A DNA stretch of 64,000 nucleotides from Cohnella hashimotonis (lineage in GTDB: Bacteria; Bacillota; Bacilli; Paenibacillales; Paenibacillaceae), in contig NZ_JAGRPV010000001.1 in the NCBI RefSeq assembly GCF_030014955.1, forward strand, positions 8,581,501 through 8,645,500, given 5' to 3'. The notes below the pieces were generated by a model. That model made no database searches, was not told the origin of the DNA, and worked only from the letters and a program-made list of their open reading frames with translations. Positions 61,334-64,000 of this stretch are shown in pieces (the first letter of the stretch is position 1; every line of letters begins with the position of its first letter). Both the position numbers and the translations under genes were made by a program.

Positions 61334-61556
61334 GAGGGGCACCGCCGTTTCTGAGTTGGTCTTTGACTTCTTGACGGAGCCTGCGGGGCAAATGTTCCAC
61401 TTCGACGCAAAGTAACGATCGAACAATATATGGAAACGGCACCTGTAGTCCGATATGAACTGAAACTTTAAAAAAAGGTTGAATTGGATTTTCTTAGCGG
61501 TATCATTTGCGCACGGAATTTGTCGAAAAATTCCATTGGGCCGGGCGATCAGGTGG

Positions 61557-61562
61557 TATAAT
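61557..61562 (+). promoter_or_regulatory. Consensus -10 box of the diguanylate cyclase gene
   Basis: TATAAT lies 27 nt before ATG 61590, giving a very short leader. The -35 region (CATTGG or TTGGGC) is weak. Confidence 0.5.
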
Positions 61563-61589
61563 AAATGCCTGAACGGAGGTGCCTCCTCC

Positions 61590-63140
61590 ATGGCGGCTTG
61601 GTTGTTTTTATTCGGCGGCGTGCTCTCGCTTACGGGGGTCGCCTATGCATACAGCTTGCGGAAGATGCCTGGCGCGCTTCCGCTTTTCGCGCTTTTTGCG
61701 CTGACCGGGATCATCATGTTCGCTTCCGGCAGGGAGGAGCTGCTGCCCGGCCTGGCGGACAAACTGCTGTGGCGCAACGTCCAGCAGATCGGCTATCTTT
61801 TCGCCCCGCTCTCCGTACTGTGGCTCGCCTTGACCTATACGCGAGAAGGCTCGCGGCTGACCCGCCAGACCATTGCCTTGATGCTTATCATTCCAACCGC
61901 AGGCTTGATTCTCATTTTTACCGACTCGTTGCATCATCTCATGCGCGTACAGGTCTACTTGAACGAAGCAGGGATGCTCGTCGTCCAGCGGACGGTTTTG
62001 AACCAGGCGATCTACGGTTTTTCGCTGCTCGTGTCGCTCGTCGGCTTGTTCGTCCTGATTCGAAGCGTTTTTTATACGCGCGGCGTACAGCGTCGGCAGC
62101 TGCTTTATCTGATTGTCGGCATGTATCTTCCCTCGGTGCTCGCGTTTATGCGAGGAGCCGGCTTGGTCGATTTTCAGGGCTATACGACTTCGATCGGCAT
62201 CACTTATTTGCCGGGCCTGCTTATTGTCGGCTGGGGCGTGCTGCGCTACCACCTGTTCGATTCGGTTCCCTTCCCGCGCAACCGTCTGTTCGATATGATG
62301 AGCGAAGGGATCGTCGTGCTCGATGCGGACGGGCGACTTCAGGATCTTAACGGCGCGGCGAGGCGGATGCTTCGGATGGAAGGCGATCTGTGGCAGGGAA
62401 GGCATGTCTCGGACACGCCGCTGCCGTCGGTGCATTGGCTCACGGCGCATCGGGACCGGATCGAGATCGTTTCGTTCGACTTTGCCTTGGGCGAAGGAGA
62501 GGACGAGCGGCAGTTCACCGCCAAGATCACGCCGATTCTTCATCGGAACCGCGTGCTGCTCGGCTCGTTGTCCGTGCTGACGGACCGGACGGAGGAGCGA
62601 CGCAGGGAGGTTGAGCTGCGGCAGGCGGCCGTGACGGACGGCTTGACGGGAATTTACAACCGCAACGGCTTTATCTCGGAGCTGACGCGCGTGCTGGAGA
62701 GCGCTCGGGAGCGCGGGACGCAGCTGTCCTTGCTCGTTCTCGACATCGACAGCTTTAAGAGCGTGAACGACAGGTTCGGCCATCTGACGGGGGATCGGAC
62801 GATACGCGCTTTCGTGGATTCGGTGCGGAAGACGGCAGGGGAGCTCGGATTGTTCGGCCGCATCGGCGGCGAGGAGTTCGCGCTGGCGCTGCCCGGATTA
62901 CAAGCAGAGGAAGCGTTCGAATGCGCGGAGGGCATCCGTCGCGAGATCGGCCATACCGTAATTGCGGACGGACTCGGCGGCACGTTCGGCATCACGGCGA
63001 GCATCGGGGTTGCGACCCTGAGGCCCGAGGATCGGTCGTTCGAATCGCTCTACTCGCGGGCCGACGCCGGCCTGTACGAGGCGAAGCGTCTCGGACGCAA
63101 TGCGACTTGCGAAGGCGGCAAGACGCCGATCCATGCATAG
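61590..63140 (+). CDS. Membrane diguanylate cyclase (7TM sensor, PAS-like, GGDEF)
   Basis: This 516-residue protein has seven hydrophobic segments in the first 225 residues, resembling the 7TM sensor of some histidine kinases. A PAS-like region follows (FDMMSEGIVVLDADGRLQDL), then a GGDEF domain with active-site GGEEF at 426-430 (RIGGEEFALALPG). DIDSFKSVNDRFGH is the usual metal/GTP site. It should make cyclic-di-GMP in response to a membrane signal. No RxxD inhibitory site lies five residues before GGEEF. GGAGG lies 10 nt before ATG 61590. Confidence 0.9.
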   Translation: MAAWLFLFGGVLSLTGVAYAYSLRKMPGALPLFALFALTGIIMFASGREELLPGLADKLLWRNVQQIGYLFAPLSVLWLALTYTREGSRLTRQTIALMLIIPTAGLILIFTDSLHHLMRVQVYLNEAGMLVVQRTVLNQAIYGFSLLVSLVGLFVLIRSVFYTRGVQRRQLLYLIVGMYLPSVLAFMRGAGLVDFQGYTTSIGITYLPGLLIVGWGVLRYHLFDSVPFPRNRLFDMMSEGIVVLDADGRLQDLNGAARRMLRMEGDLWQGRHVSDTPLPSVHWLTAHRDRIEIVSFDFALGEGEDERQFTAKITPILHRNRVLLGSLSVLTDRTEERRREVELRQAAVTDGLTGIYNRNGFISELTRVLESARERGTQLSLLVLDIDSFKSVNDRFGHLTGDRTIRAFVDSVRKTAGELGLFGRIGGEEFALALPGLQAEEAFECAEGIRREIGHTVIADGLGGTFGITASIGVATLRPEDRSFESLYSRADAGLYEAKRLGRNATCEGGKTPIHA

Positions 63141-63164
63141 CATGGAATGGTGGCAATTGGCGGA

Positions 63165-63605
63165 CAAGCAGGCGCGCTTTCGCGGACAGGCAGGCGCGCT
63201 TTCTGCGGAAAGAGGCGGAACGGATGGGGGGCGGTTCGGATATGTGCGGTTTAAAATTGTGCGGTTCGGATGTGTGCGGTTCGAAAATGTACGTTTCGAA
63301 AAGGCTGCATTTGTACATCTATTTTTCATCGGCGCGCGACTCGGGATAAAAAGCCTGCGAATATGCAGGAAAAATCTGAGCAGCAGTGGCAAAAAGGGCG
63401 GATGCATGAAAATAAATGCGTTTTTGCATCTATCCGGTCCAACAGGGCCGACATCGGCGAAAAGATGTAGATTTGCAGGCATTTCGGGGAAAAATGACGC
63501 GGGCGACGATCGGCCAACCCGTTTGCACGGCTCTCTGACCAAAGGCAGTCGGACGAAAGGTTATCGGACGAAAGGCACTCCGACAAACGGCTATCGGACG
63601 AACCA
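63165..63605. repeat. Short repeats in the gap after the diguanylate cyclase gene
   Basis: Three sets are visible: a 22-23-bp duplication with AGGCGCGCTTTC near 63168-63210; 15-bp units of GTGCGGTTCGGATGT type at about 63243-63300; and 15-bp units of TCGGACGAAAGGTTA type at about 63535-63605. Between them are AT-rich dyads containing TTTTTGCATCTA. Open frames through the 559-bp gap (63141-63699) have repeat-driven composition and no ribosome site, so I call no gene. Confidence 0.7.
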
Positions 63606-63654
63606 TCCGCAGCATTCCGCAAGAAGCAGGTTTCGGATAGCCGTAAGATCTAAA

Positions 63655-63689
63655 TAAAGGGACCGTCAGGAAGATTTCTCCCTGACGGT
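63655..63689 (-). terminator. Terminator of the asparaginase-like gene
   Basis: ACCGTCAGG (63662-63670) pairs with CCTGACGGT (63681-63689). On the minus strand CCCTTTATTT follows. It lies 10 nt after the stop codon at 63700. Confidence 0.82.
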
Positions 63690-63699
63690 TTCTCTGCTT

Positions 63700-64000
63700 C
63701 TAGACCATATATTCGAAAAAAAGCGGCGTCCGCACGAATTGCTCGACCTCGCGCGCGTCCTCGTAGATGGCGCAGCCGAGAAGCAGCTTCATCAGGGCGG
63801 CTTCGGACGAAATATGCCCGAGCGCGATTCCGCCTGCCTCGGTCAGGTGAGATGAAGAGGCGTACATATCGCCTTCGGGGCTGCGCATAGGCACAAGATA
63901 GACGTCGACGCCGCGCGCGCGGCAGTAAGAGATGAACGAAACAAGCGTCCTTCCCTCCGCGCCGTCCCGCGCGTTCGCGGTTCCCGAGTGATAGGTGTCG
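63700..64000 (-). CDS. Asparaginase-like protein, C-terminal part (cut by the window end)
   Basis: The last 99 residues are visible; the frame stays open to the window edge. DTYHSGTANA, DMYASSSHLTEAGGIALGHI and SSEAALMKLLLGC resemble the C-terminal domain of type I/II L-asparaginases. The start and catalytic threonines lie outside the window. Confidence 0.72.
   Translation of the reverse strand, partial: DTYHSGTANARDGAEGRTLVSFISYCRARGVDVYLVPMRSPEGDMYASSSHLTEAGGIALGHISSEAALMKLLLGCAIYEDAREVEQFVRTPLFFEYMV

Noticed and set aside
63100..63657. 185-codon frame after the diguanylate cyclase gene
   Set aside because: Begins inside the cyclase gene, is made of 15-bp repeats, and lacks a ribosome site.

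Overview
The window looks like chromosomal DNA of a high-GC, spore-forming member of the Paenibacillaceae (Cohnella- or Paenibacillus-like). Reasons: a small acid-soluble spore protein gene, an S-layer-anchored multidomain exoprotein, strong GGAGG ribosome binding sites with many GTG/TTG starts, a DUF1641-ndh pair as in Bacillus, and several YesM/YesN two-component systems attached to ABC sugar importers. The genus is inferred from these traits only. I saw no tRNA, rRNA, CRISPR array, transposase or phage gene.

Layout. (1) 0.1-11.3 kb, minus strand: a CUT1-type sugar importer (two permeases, a lipoprotein), a YesM-type kinase, a YesN-type regulator and a 1456-residue secreted S-layer protein. 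Two promoters in this module share a 36-bp upstream element at an identical distance from the -10 box. (2) 11.4-22.0 kb: housekeeping genes, including a CynX-type MFS exporter, NDH-2, a Fur-controlled siderophore-binding lipoprotein, a spore protein, a DinG/XPD-like helicase and an unusual zinc-ribbon/HNH protein. (3) 22.1-23.2 kb: two tandem repeat arrays (51 bp x 17 and 26 bp x 11). (4) 23.2-27.5 kb: two divergent pairs of an AraC regulator and a PhyH-type dioxygenase; a third such pair lies at 58.9-60.7 kb. (5) 27.5-32.1 kb: yesN, a GH105 gene and yesM, followed by a 52-bp x 15 array. (6) 33.1-48.3 kb: heparinase-like lyase, PLP enzyme, a second GH105 enzyme, importer, a barrel-like protein of unknown function, Gfo/Idh/MocA oxidoreductase and YesM/YesN, followed by a 52-bp x 6 array. 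(7) 48.8-57.6 kb: a third importer, a GH78 alpha-L-rhamnosidase and three small-molecule enzymes (cyclase family, 2-hydroxyacid dehydrogenase, SDR) in a tightly overlapping operon. (8) 57.7-64.0 kb: NHL propeller, PhyH/AraC pair, a secreted protein, a diguanylate cyclase and a truncated asparaginase.

How the genes fit together. The accessory content points to uptake and intracellular breakdown of rhamnose- and uronate-containing polysaccharide fragments, such as rhamnogalacturonan: GH78 removes rhamnose, GH105 removes unsaturated galacturonyl residues, and heparinase-like lyases act on uronic acid polymers. Each importer lacks its own ATPase and probably borrows a shared MsmX-type subunit encoded elsewhere. 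Each YesM/YesN pair probably senses one oligosaccharide and switches on its neighbouring importer. The most unusual features are the recurrence of 51-52-bp (or 26-bp) tandem units in most of the long intergenic gaps, and the triple AraC/PhyH arrangement.
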